64,000 nt of DNA from Streptomyces sp. PT12 (lineage in GTDB: Bacteria > Actinomycetota > Actinomycetes > Streptomycetales > Streptomycetaceae), in NCBI RefSeq assembly GCF_003311645.1, contig NZ_QEST01000235.1, positions 1 to 64,000 on the forward strand. The letters run 5' to 3'. Positions 56,997-64,000 of the stretch are shown one piece after another (positions within the stretch are counted from its first letter, which is position 1; the number at the start of each line of letters is the position of its first letter). The notes beneath the pieces were generated by a model. That model saw only the letters and a list, made by a program, of their open reading frames with translations. It was not told the DNA's origin and made no database searches. A program made the position numbers and the translations under genes.

Positions 56997-57376
56997 ATGT
57001 CGAAACAGGAGTTCGTGGTGCTCGGTCAGGGCGTGGACGGCTCGTGCCGCCCGGGTTGTCCGCAGCGCCGCTCGGCGAGGACCGGGCGGGGGAGCTGGCG
57101 AAGGTGTTCAAGGCGCTGGGCGATCCGGTGCGGCTGCGGCTGCGGCTGCTGTCGCTGATCGCCTCGCGGCAGGGCGGCGAGGTGTGCGTGTGCGAGCTGA
57201 CGCCCGCGTTCGACGTGTCCCAGCCGACGATCTCGCACCATCTGAAGCGGCTGCGCCAGGCCGGGCTGATCGACGGCGAGCGGCGCGGGACCTGGGTCTA
57301 CTACCGCGTGCTGCCCGAGGCGTTGGAGGGGCTGGCGGCCGTGCCGCGGCCGCGGGCCGCCGGGGCTGAGGCATGA
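56997..57376 (+). CDS. ArsR family metalloregulator, frameshifted near the start
   Basis: The body has the ArsR winged helix (ELAKVFKALGDPVRL, DVSQPTISHHLKRLRQAGL, GERRGTWVYYRVLPEAL) with the CVC arsenite site in GGEVCVCELT. The N-terminus MSKQEFVVLGQ from ATG 56997 fits streptomycete ArsR proteins but lies in a different frame; one added C in the run at 57050-57052 would join them. Otherwise translation must start at GTG 57044. RLRLRLLSL contains an extra Arg-Leu pair from a six-base duplication. No arsenite pump or reductase follows. Confidence 0.85.
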
Positions 57377-58166
57377 GCGTCGTCCAGGCACCGCCGCCCG
57401 CCGCCCGCCGCCCGCCGCGCCGCCGAGCCCGCCGCCTCGCCCGTCGCCGTCCCCTGAACCCCGCCGCCGGTGCCCGCGGACACCAGGCGCTGCCTGGTCC
57501 CGTGGCGCGGCGGGTTCTTGAAGCTGGGGACCACGGCCGCGGTGGAAGAGGCAGGGCTCTGTCCCCGGACATCGTCGCGCGATGCCCGCCACTGCTTCTC
57601 CTCGCCGTAAACGGAGACGGTCCGCTGCACCGCCACCAGGCCGTCGGACGACCGGAGGTCCAGGCGGTTCAACGTGGCGATGATCTGGGAGTAGAGGAAC
57701 TCCCGTGAGACGCCGCACAGCGGGTCGCCGACGATCCGCAGCGCCACGAGGAGGTTCACCACATGCGTCGCCCTGTCGTCGAGCGATGCGGTCCGCGCCT
57801 CGTCCACGCAGGCGTGGAACAGAGCGTAGGGGTCCATGAGCTGCCGCTCCCCGGGGCCGAGGGGCGCCTGTGCCGTGCTGTGCACCAGGTCGAGCCCGTC
57901 CTGTACCGCCATCGTCGGCAGCAGCGCGGCCAGCTCGGACGCCACTCCGGCCAGGTCGTCCATCGCCAGCCGGTGGTACGACTCCCCGGCCTTGTCGTGG
58001 CGTTCGGCGCAGAAGCCGCGCAGTCGCCCGTGCCCGGCCGCCCAGTCCGCCGGGTGGCCCGGCCCCCGCGCGGCGAGCCGGTGCAGCAGCAGCCGCCGCA
58101 GCACGACGGCCCCGGCCTCGCCCTCGCTCGCCCAGGGGGGCCGCGCGCCTCACCTCGTCGCCTCAT
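57301..58166 (-). CDS. Protein of unknown function, probable frameshift
   Basis: I do not recognise this protein. A coherent helical core runs on the minus strand (RLRGFCAERHDKAGESYHRL, DPYALFHACVDEARTASL, DRATHVVNLLVALRIVGD, REFLYSQIIATLNRLDLR) with normal streptomycete codon use. The only good start, ATG 58166, is in another frame; one added base in the six-G run at 58135-58140 would join it. The last 70 residues are Gly/Ala/Arg-rich, and their end overlaps the arsR 3' end on the other strand, so the true stop may be earlier, near 57480. Confidence 0.55.
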
Positions 58167-58257
58167 GGCGGACTCGCGACCACTTCTGTCGCAGGATCGT
58201 GACATGCCAACTCGGAGTCGGCGCGGGCCCGTTGGGCGCCCGTGGACCGGGCTCCGC

Positions 58258-59283
58258 TCAGGGGACGAGGATCGCGCGCCCGCGGATGCGGCCCGCGTCG
58301 AGGTCGTCCAGGGCGTCCTGGAAGCGGTCGAGCGGGTAGGTCGTGGTGTGCAGGCGCACGCGTCCCCGCGCGGCCAGGACCATCAGCTCGCACAGGTCGT
58401 TGTAGGAGCCGACGAGGTTGCCGATGAAGTTGATCTCGGCGGAGATGATGTCGATGGTCGGGACGTCGATGTTCTCCCCGTAGCCGACCACGTGGTACTC
58501 GCCCGCGCGGCGCAGCATGCCCACGCCGTCCCTGGTCGCGCCGCCCTCGCCGACGAAGTCGATGACCGCCTCGGCCCCCTGGCCACCGGTCAGCTCGCGC
58601 ACCGCGTCGACGTGGCCGCCGTCGGCGACGACACCGTGGTCGGCTCCGATGGAGACGGCGAGCTTGACCGCGTCGGGGTTGCGGTCGACCACGACGAGCT
58701 CGGCGGCCGTGATCGCCCTGAGCACCTGGACGCCGATGTGCCCGAGCCCGCCCGCGCCGATCACGACGCACCGGTCGCCGGGCCTGAGGTTCCTCGCGGC
58801 CTTCGCGGCGGCGTGGTACGCGGTCAGACCGGCGTCGGCGAGCGCGGCCACGTCGGCGGGTTCGAGGGAGTCGTCGATCCTGACGACGCTGCGGGCCGAC
58901 GTCCTCAGGTACTCCGCGTAGCCGCCGGCGGTGTCGATGCCGGGGAAGAGGGACTGCTCGCAGTGCACATCGTCACCGAACCGGCAGGCCCGGCACAGAC
59001 CGCAGGTGATCAGGGGATGCACGATCACCTTGTCGCCCTCGGCGACATGGGTGACGGCATCGCCGACGGCGTGCACCCAGCCCGCGTTCTCGTGCCCGAT
59101 CGTGTAGGGCAGTGCCACCCCCGACTTCTCGGCCCACTGCCCCTCGAGGATGTGGATGTCGGTACGGCACACGCCCGCCCCGCCGATCCTGACGATCACG
59201 TCGTACGGGCCGGTGACCTCGGGGGCGGCCACGTCCGTCATCCGGAGCGGCTCGCCGTAGCCGACGACCTGGACTGCCTTCAT
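58258..59283 (-). CDS. Zinc-dependent alcohol dehydrogenase (MDR family)
   Basis: The 341-residue NAD enzyme has the catalytic-zinc Cys in GVCRTDIHILEG, GHENAGWV, the four-Cys structural zinc loop CGLCRACRFGDDVHC and the NAD motif VIGAGGLGHIGVQ. In mycobacterial propane/acetone monooxygenase clusters a homologous alcohol dehydrogenase follows the amidohydrolase and DUF59 genes, as here. It likely oxidises a short alcohol. Its ATG overlaps the DUF59 stop. Confidence 0.92.
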   Translation of the reverse strand: MKAVQVVGYGEPLRMTDVAAPEVTGPYDVIVRIGGAGVCRTDIHILEGQWAEKSGVALPYTIGHENAGWVHAVGDAVTHVAEGDKVIVHPLITCGLCRACRFGDDVHCEQSLFPGIDTAGGYAEYLRTSARSVVRIDDSLEPADVAALADAGLTAYHAAAKAARNLRPGDRCVVIGAGGLGHIGVQVLRAITAAELVVVDRNPDAVKLAVSIGADHGVVADGGHVDAVRELTGGQGAEAVIDFVGEGGATRDGVGMLRRAGEYHVVGYGENIDVPTIDIISAEINFIGNLVGSYNDLCELMVLAARGRVRLHTTTYPLDRFQDALDDLDAGRIRGRAILVP

Positions 59284-60104
59284 GCGGGTTTCACCTCTGC
59301 TGTCGTGCGGGGCTTCGAAGGGCCGGTGGGGGCGGTGGAGTCGGTGGGGCCCGCAGGGACGGCGGGATCGGCGTCCTGGGCGCGGGGCGACTGGTCCGCG
59401 GCGGACTCGGGGTAGCGGGTGCGCAGCAGACCGCGGCAGAAGTGCGCGTTGCCGTCGATCGAGATCCTGACCGAACGGGCGAAGCGCAGGCGGAGGGGAA
59501 TCTCCCGCTCCGGATACGGCAGCCCGCTGTCGTCCACAAGCACCTCGGCCTCCGGGGCGGTGCTCAGCCCGAGGGCCCGGCGCCGCCGCAGAAGCGCGCG
59601 CGTCGCCGGAGTGCCGGGGAGGTCGGCCAGGGTGACGCCGTGGAGTCCCGCCTCGGTCAGGTCGGGGTTCTCCCTGAGCAGGGCGGCCAGCGCGCGTTCC
59701 ATCGCCGCGGCGTGCGCCTTGCGGCGGAAGGTCAGGCGCAGCGCGTCGAGGTCCTGGCCCGCCTCGTCGCCGAACGTCCCGCGATAGCCCGCGTCCGCGG
59801 CCAGGCCGTGGTTGATCAGCTCGGAGTCGTGGTGGTCATCGAGCAGCACCACGACATCGCGGGCGCCGGGGAGCGCCGCCAGCGCGTCCTTGGCGTCGGA
59901 CGCCATCAGATACGCGAAGTTCGGCGAACAGAACGACGTCGGGAGCCGGAGCCGCACGGTCAGCGCGCCATCGGCGGTCACTTCGAGGGAGCGGACGAAG
60001 CCGAGGTCGGTGATCGGCTCGTCGAGCTCCGGGTCGAGAACGCCGTCGAGCGCCGCGCGCGCGGCACGTTCCAGCGCCCCGCGTTCCATCGAGCCGACGG
60101 GCAT
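59280..60104 (-). CDS. DUF59 iron-sulfur assembly-type protein
   Basis: The 274-residue protein begins with a DUF59 domain (GVLDPELDEPITDLGFVRS, LPTSFCSPNFAYLMA) with a conserved Cys, as in SufT/PaaD-type metal-sulfur factors, plus a longer C-terminal part (LPYPEREIPLRLRFARSVR, HFCRGLL). This long form is the type found in actinomycete diiron monooxygenase clusters, where it may help cofactor assembly. ATG 60104 is one base after the amidohydrolase stop. Confidence 0.85.
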   Translation of the reverse strand: MPVGSMERGALERAARAALDGVLDPELDEPITDLGFVRSLEVTADGALTVRLRLPTSFCSPNFAYLMASDAKDALAALPGARDVVVLLDDHHDSELINHGLAADAGYRGTFGDEAGQDLDALRLTFRRKAHAAAMERALAALLRENPDLTEAGLHGVTLADLPGTPATRALLRRRRALGLSTAPEAEVLVDDSGLPYPEREIPLRLRFARSVRISIDGNAHFCRGLLRTRYPESAADQSPRAQDADPAVPAGPTDSTAPTGPSKPRTTAEVKPA

Positions 60105-60105
60105 G

Positions 60106-61107
60106 TCAGGCCACCGCCGGTTCGGGGATGCCAAGACCGGCGGGGACGTCGATGCCGTACATGGCCGCCGCGTTCAGCCCGAGGATCTTCTTCTTCTGCT
60201 CCACGGTGATCGGCGGGTACTCGTCCCGCATGTCCTCCGGGATCTGGAAGTCGACGAACCGCTCGATCAGCCACTTGGGCGTCCACAGCGCGTAGTCACT
60301 GGAGAACTGGATCCGGTCCTCGTCGAGCCAGTACAGCAGCTCCCCGATGATCTGCGCGAAGTAGCGCGGCCTGGTGTGGATGAACGGCATGGCGACGGCG
60401 AGCCCCGCGTGCACGTTCGGCTCCTGCGTCGCGATCCAGCAGAAGTCCTCGAGCCGGGGCAGGCCGCAGTGTTCGACGACGAAGTTCAGGCCGGTGAAGT
60501 CCGTGGCCGCCTTGTCGACGTCCGACACGTCGAACGCGTCCCGGTCAAGCGGCCGGATCGTGGGCCCCTTGTGGACGTGGATGTTGGTGATCCCGAGCTC
60601 CTGGCACGTCTCCAGGTAGCGGTACGCCCAGGGATCGTCCAGCTTGTAGCCGCGGGAGTCGCCCTGCCACTCGGCGGTGTACAGCTTCACGCCCTTGAGC
60701 CGGAAGCGCTCCGCGTCACGCCGGAGCTGATCGAGCCCTTCCCGCTCGAAGCGGGGGTCCCAGTGGTGGTTGTAGGTGAGCTTGTCGGGGTGCCGCGAGG
60801 CGAGGGCGAACGCCTCTTCCGTCTGCCCGAAGCCGCGGCGGTAGAACGCCCCGAGCCTGGCGGGCTGGAAGATGGCGTGATCGACGTGTCCCTCGACGAA
60901 GAGGTCCCTCATCAGGCGCTCGCCGCCGTAGTAGAGGTAGTCCTCGTAACTCCACAGCTCCGACGCGGGGCTCAGGTTGCGGTGGTAGTCGTAGAAGCAG
61001 TCGATGAACTGCTTGCCATGGATATTGAGCTGGTTCTCGGGGCGGGCATCCCAGAGCGCGATGTGCGCGTCCACGATGAAGTAGTCTTCGCCGTCCTTCG
61101 TATACAC
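60106..61107 (-). CDS. Amidohydrolase (ACMSD-like, amidohydrolase_2 family)
   Basis: The 333-residue protein has DAHIALWD near its start, HVHKGPTIRPLDRDAFD, VVEHCGLPRLEDFCW and a late FSSDYALWTP, the metal and catalytic positions of the ACMSD-type TIM barrels. The same protein class directly follows the monooxygenase genes in mycobacterial mim/prm clusters, where its role in maturation or catabolism is unresolved. GTG 61107 has GAGGA eight bases upstream. Confidence 0.88.
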   Translation of the reverse strand: MYTKDGEDYFIVDAHIALWDARPENQLNIHGKQFIDCFYDYHRNLSPASELWSYEDYLYYGGERLMRDLFVEGHVDHAIFQPARLGAFYRRGFGQTEEAFALASRHPDKLTYNHHWDPRFEREGLDQLRRDAERFRLKGVKLYTAEWQGDSRGYKLDDPWAYRYLETCQELGITNIHVHKGPTIRPLDRDAFDVSDVDKAATDFTGLNFVVEHCGLPRLEDFCWIATQEPNVHAGLAVAMPFIHTRPRYFAQIIGELLYWLDEDRIQFSSDYALWTPKWLIERFVDFQIPEDMRDEYPPITVEQKKKILGLNAAAMYGIDVPAGLGIPEPAVA

Positions 61108-61118
61108 GCGTAATCCTC

Positions 61119-61183
61119 GATTCCCTGCGGCGATTCCCTGCGGCGATTTCCTATGGCGATTTCCTGTGGCGATTTCCTGTGGC
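61119..61183. repeat. Five 13-bp tandem repeats between SDR and amidohydrolase genes
   Basis: Five head-to-tail copies of GATTCCCTGCGGC drifting to GATTTCCTGTGGC fill most of the 87-base spacer, just upstream of the amidohydrolase ribosome site. Confidence 0.95.
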
Positions 61184-61194
61184 GATTCCCCGGG

Positions 61195-61989
61195 TCAGGA
61201 GAACTGGATTCCGCCGTCGATCATGACCGACTGGCCCGTCATGTAGTCGGAGTCGGGCGACGCCAGATAGGAGACGAAGGAAGCCACATCGGCGGGCTCC
61301 TCGACCCGGCCGAGGGCGATCGACTCCGCGTACTTGGTGATGGCCTTGCCCTTGTCGAGCCCTTCGGCCTGCGCCAGCTTCTCGTCGATCAGCTCCCACA
61401 TGGCGGTGCCGACGATTCCCGGGCAGTACGCGTTGACCGTGATGCCGTGGCGCGCCCACTCAAGGGCGGCGGCCTGTGTCAGGCCGCGCACGCCCCACTT
61501 GGAGGCGGAGTACGGGCCGAGCAGCGCGAAGGGCCGGTAGGCGACGATCGAGGCCGCGCCGATGATCTTGCCGCCGGTCCCCTGGGCGATCATCTGCCGC
61601 GCCGCGGCCTGGTAGGAGAGGAAGACGCCGCGCAGGTTCACGGCCATGACCTGCTCGAACTCATCGAGCTCGGTGTCGAGCAGCGCGGTGACCCTGGCTA
61701 TGCCCGCGTTCGCCACGAAGACGTCGACGTGGCCGAAGCGTTCGGCGACCTCCCGCACGAGAGCGTCGGTTTGCTCCTTGCTCGTTACATCCGTGTCCAC
61801 GGCCAGCGCCCGGCCCCCCGCCTTCTCGATTCCCGCCGCCACCTCGTCGAGCTCCTGGCGCGTCGCGGGCAGGTCGGCGACGGCGACATCGAGGCCGTCC
61901 TGCGCCAGCCGCTCCGCGATGCCGCGGCCGATGCCGCGGGCCGCTCCGGTGACGATGGCGGTGCGGGCTGCGTTGCGTGCGGAATTCAT
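61195..61989 (-). CDS. SDR family oxidoreductase, acetoin/diacetyl reductase-like
   Basis: The 264-residue SDR has the cofactor motif TGAARGIGRGIAERL, NAG, catalytic Ser and YSASK in YSASKWGVRGLTQ, and the long C-terminal YCPGIVGTAMWELIDEK and LASPDSDYMTGQSVMIDGG that mark acetoin reductase/2,3-butanediol dehydrogenases. It would reduce acetoin or a similar ketone with NAD(P)H. ATG 61989 has GAGGAG upstream. It is the first gene of the operon, divergent from the AcoR/MimR-like activator, at the position where a monooxygenase would stand. Confidence 0.9.
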   Translation of the reverse strand: MNSARNAARTAIVTGAARGIGRGIAERLAQDGLDVAVADLPATRQELDEVAAGIEKAGGRALAVDTDVTSKEQTDALVREVAERFGHVDVFVANAGIARVTALLDTELDEFEQVMAVNLRGVFLSYQAAARQMIAQGTGGKIIGAASIVAYRPFALLGPYSASKWGVRGLTQAAALEWARHGITVNAYCPGIVGTAMWELIDEKLAQAEGLDKGKAITKYAESIALGRVEEPADVASFVSYLASPDSDYMTGQSVMIDGGIQFS

Positions 61990-62031
61990 GGGACGCTCCT
62001 CGGCTCGGTTCTGCTCCGTCGCAGCGGCCGT

Positions 62032-62059
62032 CCCCCCCCCCCCCCCCCCCCCCCCCCCC
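62032..62059. repeat. Run of 28 consecutive C
   Basis: An uninterrupted C28 tract lies 42 bases upstream of the SDR start, reading as G28 on the SDR mRNA or promoter. It could form a G-quadruplex or slip in length; it could also be an assembly artefact. Confidence 0.9.
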
Positions 62060-62186
62060 GAGGGCGGCCTGCCGTGTCCCTCAGTGTGGGGCGGCCGTGG
62101 CGCGGTGACTTTTTCAATGTGGAACACGGACAGCCGGGGCCACCACATGGGCGGGCCGCCGATTCTCTTTGTCGCTGCCGGAGATC

Positions 62187-62214
62187 TTGCGCTCACGCAC
62201 AACGTTCGTAATAT
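62187..62214 (+). promoter_or_regulatory. Promoter of the AcoR/MimR-like regulator
   Basis: TTGCGC (62187-62192) and TAATAT (62209-62214) are 16 bases apart, predicting a transcript start near 62221, about 20 bases before the coding start. A further inverted repeat, CCGTGT at 62072 and ACACGG at 62124, may be an activator site between the divergent genes. Confidence 0.6.
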
Positions 62215-62241
62215 GACGGAAACCGTCCCGCGGGAGGTGCC

Positions 62242-64000
62242 ATGCCCATGGAGAGCGAAGCGCAACGGCGCACCATCGCGCGGGCGCGCCTGAAGTTCCT
62301 CGAGGGCGCGGAGCTCCCGACGCCCGCCGTGCCCGAGCGGGTCCGCGACTCCTGGAAGCGCTCCAAGCTCCTGGGAATCGGCATCGACGAAGTGGTCGTC
62401 CCCTACCGCCCTGACTACGACAGGGAGAGCCACCTGATGCGCGCGGCGGCGCCCGTTCTCGACCGGCTTGAGCAGGTGTTGGCGGGTTCCGATGTCTGTG
62501 TGATCGTGACCGACCGGAAGGGGTGGGTGCGTGATCGCCGCGTGGGCGAGGCGCGGCTGATGGACCATCTGGACACGGTCCATCTGGCGCCGGGCTTCAG
62601 CTATGCCGAGCAGTTCGTCGGCACCAACGGCATCGGGGTGGCCCTCGAAGAGCGCCGGTCCTCCGTGGTGCTGGGCGCCGAGCACTTCAACGAGCGCTTG
62701 CAGAAGGTGTCCTGCGCCGCCTCGCCCATCCGCAACCCGATCAGCGGGCGGGTCGCGGGCACCATGAACCTGACCTGCTGGAACGGCCCCGCCAGCTCCC
62801 TGATGGCCGCCCTGGCGCAGGAGGCCGCCGACGACATCGCGCGGGTGATGTACGAGATCAGCACGTCGTACGAGCGCGCCCTGCTCGCGGCGTTCCGGCA
62901 GGCCACGCACTACGGCGACCGGCCCGTGCTCTGCATCGGCCAGGACCTGCTGCTCGCCAACGCCGCCGCCGCGGACCGGCTCACGGGCGACGACCACCGG
63001 CTGCTGCGCGAGGCCGCCGCCGAGCACGGCCACGCGCTGCGCACCCGCAGAAGGGTGCAGCTGACCGGTGGCACGTCCGCGCTGGTGCGCTGCCGTCGGG
63101 TGGACAGCCCCGCGGGCACGGCCGGTCACCTGCTCGACCTGGCCTTCGACGACGTTCCGGCGACACGGAAGCCCGCCGGTGCGGCGGGCACGCGCTCCTC
63201 CGGTGGACCGGCCGCCGACGCCGGGCCCCGCGCGCTGCCAGGGCTGGCCGGGGCCGATCCGGCGTGGACCGCCGCCTCGCGCACCGCGTCGCGCTGCGCC
63301 CGCGAGCGCGTGCCGCTGCTGATCTACGGCGAGGCGGGAACGGGCAAGGCCGCGCTGGCCCGCGCCGCCCACGCGCTCACCGGGGCGGCGACGGCTCCCG
63401 CGGTCGTCGACGCCGCCGACCCGCGGCACCGCGCCGAGGCCGCGGGCTCGGGCACCGGGCCTGCCCTCGACCCCGACGCCCTGCCGCGCGCCCTGCGCAC
63501 CGCGCCCGCGGGCCAGGGGCTGGCCCTGGTGCTGCGGCACCTCGACGCCGTGACCGCCGCGCGGGCCCAGGCCGTCGCCGACGCGCTGGCCGCCGCGGCG
63601 GCGCGGGGCACTTGGATCGTGGGGACGCTCGGCCCGGCCCCCGAGGTCCCCGACGCCCTGCTGCGCCTCTTCGCCGAGGCGGTCACGGTGCCGCCGCTGC
63701 GGCACCGCGTCGCCGACCTGCCCGCGCTGGCCGAGTGCCTGCTCCGGCGCGCCGGGGCGGGCGTGGAGTGCTCTCCCGACGTGCTGCCCCTGCTGCGCCG
63801 ACAGAGCTGGCCGGGCAACGTCGGCCAGTTGGAGTCCGTGCTGCGCAAGGCCGCCGCGGGCCGCCGCACCTACCGCGTCGAGCCCCGCGACCTGCCCCCG
63901 TCCCTGCACACCGTCGGTCGCCGCTCCCTGAGCGCGTGGGAGACCGCGGAGCGCGACACCCTGGTCGAGGCCCTGCTGGACGCCGGGGGCAACAAGCTGC
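62242..64000 (+). CDS. AcoR/MimR-like transcriptional activator, cut by the window end
   Basis: The first 586 residues are present. They show an N-terminal GAF-like sensor (VCVIVTDRKG, APGFSYAEQFVGTNGIG, GTMNLTCWNG), an AAA-type domain with Walker A in YGEAGTGKAALARA and SWPGNVGQLES, and the beginning of a Fis-type helix (ERDTLVEALLDAGGNKL). The AAA domain is degenerate: the GAFTGA loop that contacts sigma-54 is missing and Walker B reads LALVLRHLD. It should act independently of sigma-54, as expected in actinomycetes. ATG 62242 or 62248 follows GGGAGG. It most likely controls the divergent SDR operon. Confidence 0.88.
   Translation, partial: MPMESEAQRRTIARARLKFLEGAELPTPAVPERVRDSWKRSKLLGIGIDEVVVPYRPDYDRESHLMRAAAPVLDRLEQVLAGSDVCVIVTDRKGWVRDRRVGEARLMDHLDTVHLAPGFSYAEQFVGTNGIGVALEERRSSVVLGAEHFNERLQKVSCAASPIRNPISGRVAGTMNLTCWNGPASSLMAALAQEAADDIARVMYEISTSYERALLAAFRQATHYGDRPVLCIGQDLLLANAAAADRLTGDDHRLLREAAAEHGHALRTRRRVQLTGGTSALVRCRRVDSPAGTAGHLLDLAFDDVPATRKPAGAAGTRSSGGPAADAGPRALPGLAGADPAWTAASRTASRCARERVPLLIYGEAGTGKAALARAAHALTGAATAPAVVDAADPRHRAEAAGSGTGPALDPDALPRALRTAPAGQGLALVLRHLDAVTAARAQAVADALAAAAARGTWIVGTLGPAPEVPDALLRLFAEAVTVPPLRHRVADLPALAECLLRRAGAGVECSPDVLPLLRRQSWPGNVGQLESVLRKAAAGRRTYRVEPRDLPPSLHTVGRRSLSAWETAERDTLVEALLDAGGNKL

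Noticed and set aside
61990-63909. Upstream extension of the SDR frame across the C28 tract into the regulator region
   Set aside because: It is antisense to the regulator and reads as low-complexity Gly/Arg/Gln; the SDR starts at ATG 61989 with a good ribosome site.
1-64000. rRNA, tRNA, insertion sequences, phage genes or attachment sites
   Set aside because: I looked for these and saw no transposase, integrase, inverted terminal repeats or cloverleaf sequence that I could support.

Overview
The window is very GC-rich DNA with dense, often overlapping genes, GTG, TTG and possibly CTG starts, a modular type I polyketide synthase, two RsbW-like ATPases, a Tex protein, a kinase/binding-protein fusion and a squalene/hopanoid-type cluster. 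This combination points to a streptomycete or a close actinomycete relative. It looks like chromosome, moving from a biosynthetic cluster edge through housekeeping genes into accessory DNA.

Bases 1-9183 are the 3' end of a modular PKS cluster: the tail of one subunit (KR-ACP) and a complete terminal subunit (KS-AT-DH-ER-KR-ACP-TE). Bases 9199-13050 hold a dodecin, a ZTP riboswitch driving glyA, endonuclease V and a class V aminotransferase. Bases 13059-17224 hold a pseudokinase fused to a binding protein, a probable toxin-antitoxin pair and a ROK regulator. Bases 17390-23219 form a beta-oxidation operon (CoA-transferase/racemase, acyl-CoA dehydrogenase, thiolase, FadB-like fusion). Bases 23276-35569 carry an RsbW-like ATPase, a TetR regulator divergent from a giant HEAT-type solenoid, tex, an acyl-ACP desaturase with a double palindromic operator, an ABC-F protein and an ABC exporter.

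Bases 36114-50117 hold an RsbW-like ATPase, idi and galE, followed by one long plus-strand run. That run contains two CDP-alcohol phosphatidyltransferases, a LicC-like nucleotidyltransferase, a glycerol-1-phosphate-dehydrogenase-like enzyme, a glycosyltransferase and an ABC-2 exporter pair, then hpnC-hpnD-hpnE and a polyprenyl synthase. The first half looks like a pathway for a CDP-activated polyol surface glycophospholipid or polymer. The second half makes squalene, but squalene-hopene cyclase does not follow.

Bases 50174-58166 are accessory: a protein phosphatase, a secreted transglycosylase, DUF4037, a flavoprotein, a hemerythrin, an F420-type nitroreductase, a GntR/dehydratase deletion scar, a VOC protein, an APH(3'')-like kinase, an orphan ArsR and an unknown protein. 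Bases 58258-64000 hold a catabolic locus: Zn alcohol dehydrogenase, DUF59 protein, amidohydrolase and acetoin-reductase-like SDR, divergent from an AcoR/MimR-like activator. It matches the accessory gene set of mycobacterial propane/acetone monooxygenase clusters, without the monooxygenase. A run of 28 C lies in the divergent promoter region.

Two window-wide patterns stand out. Short tandem repeats (8-18 bp units) sit at or just past the 3' ends of many genes. Four genes (hpnC, the nitroreductase, arsR, the unknown protein at 57.3-58.2 kb) each look shifted by one missing base in a C/G run near the start, which may be real decay or a sequencing artefact.
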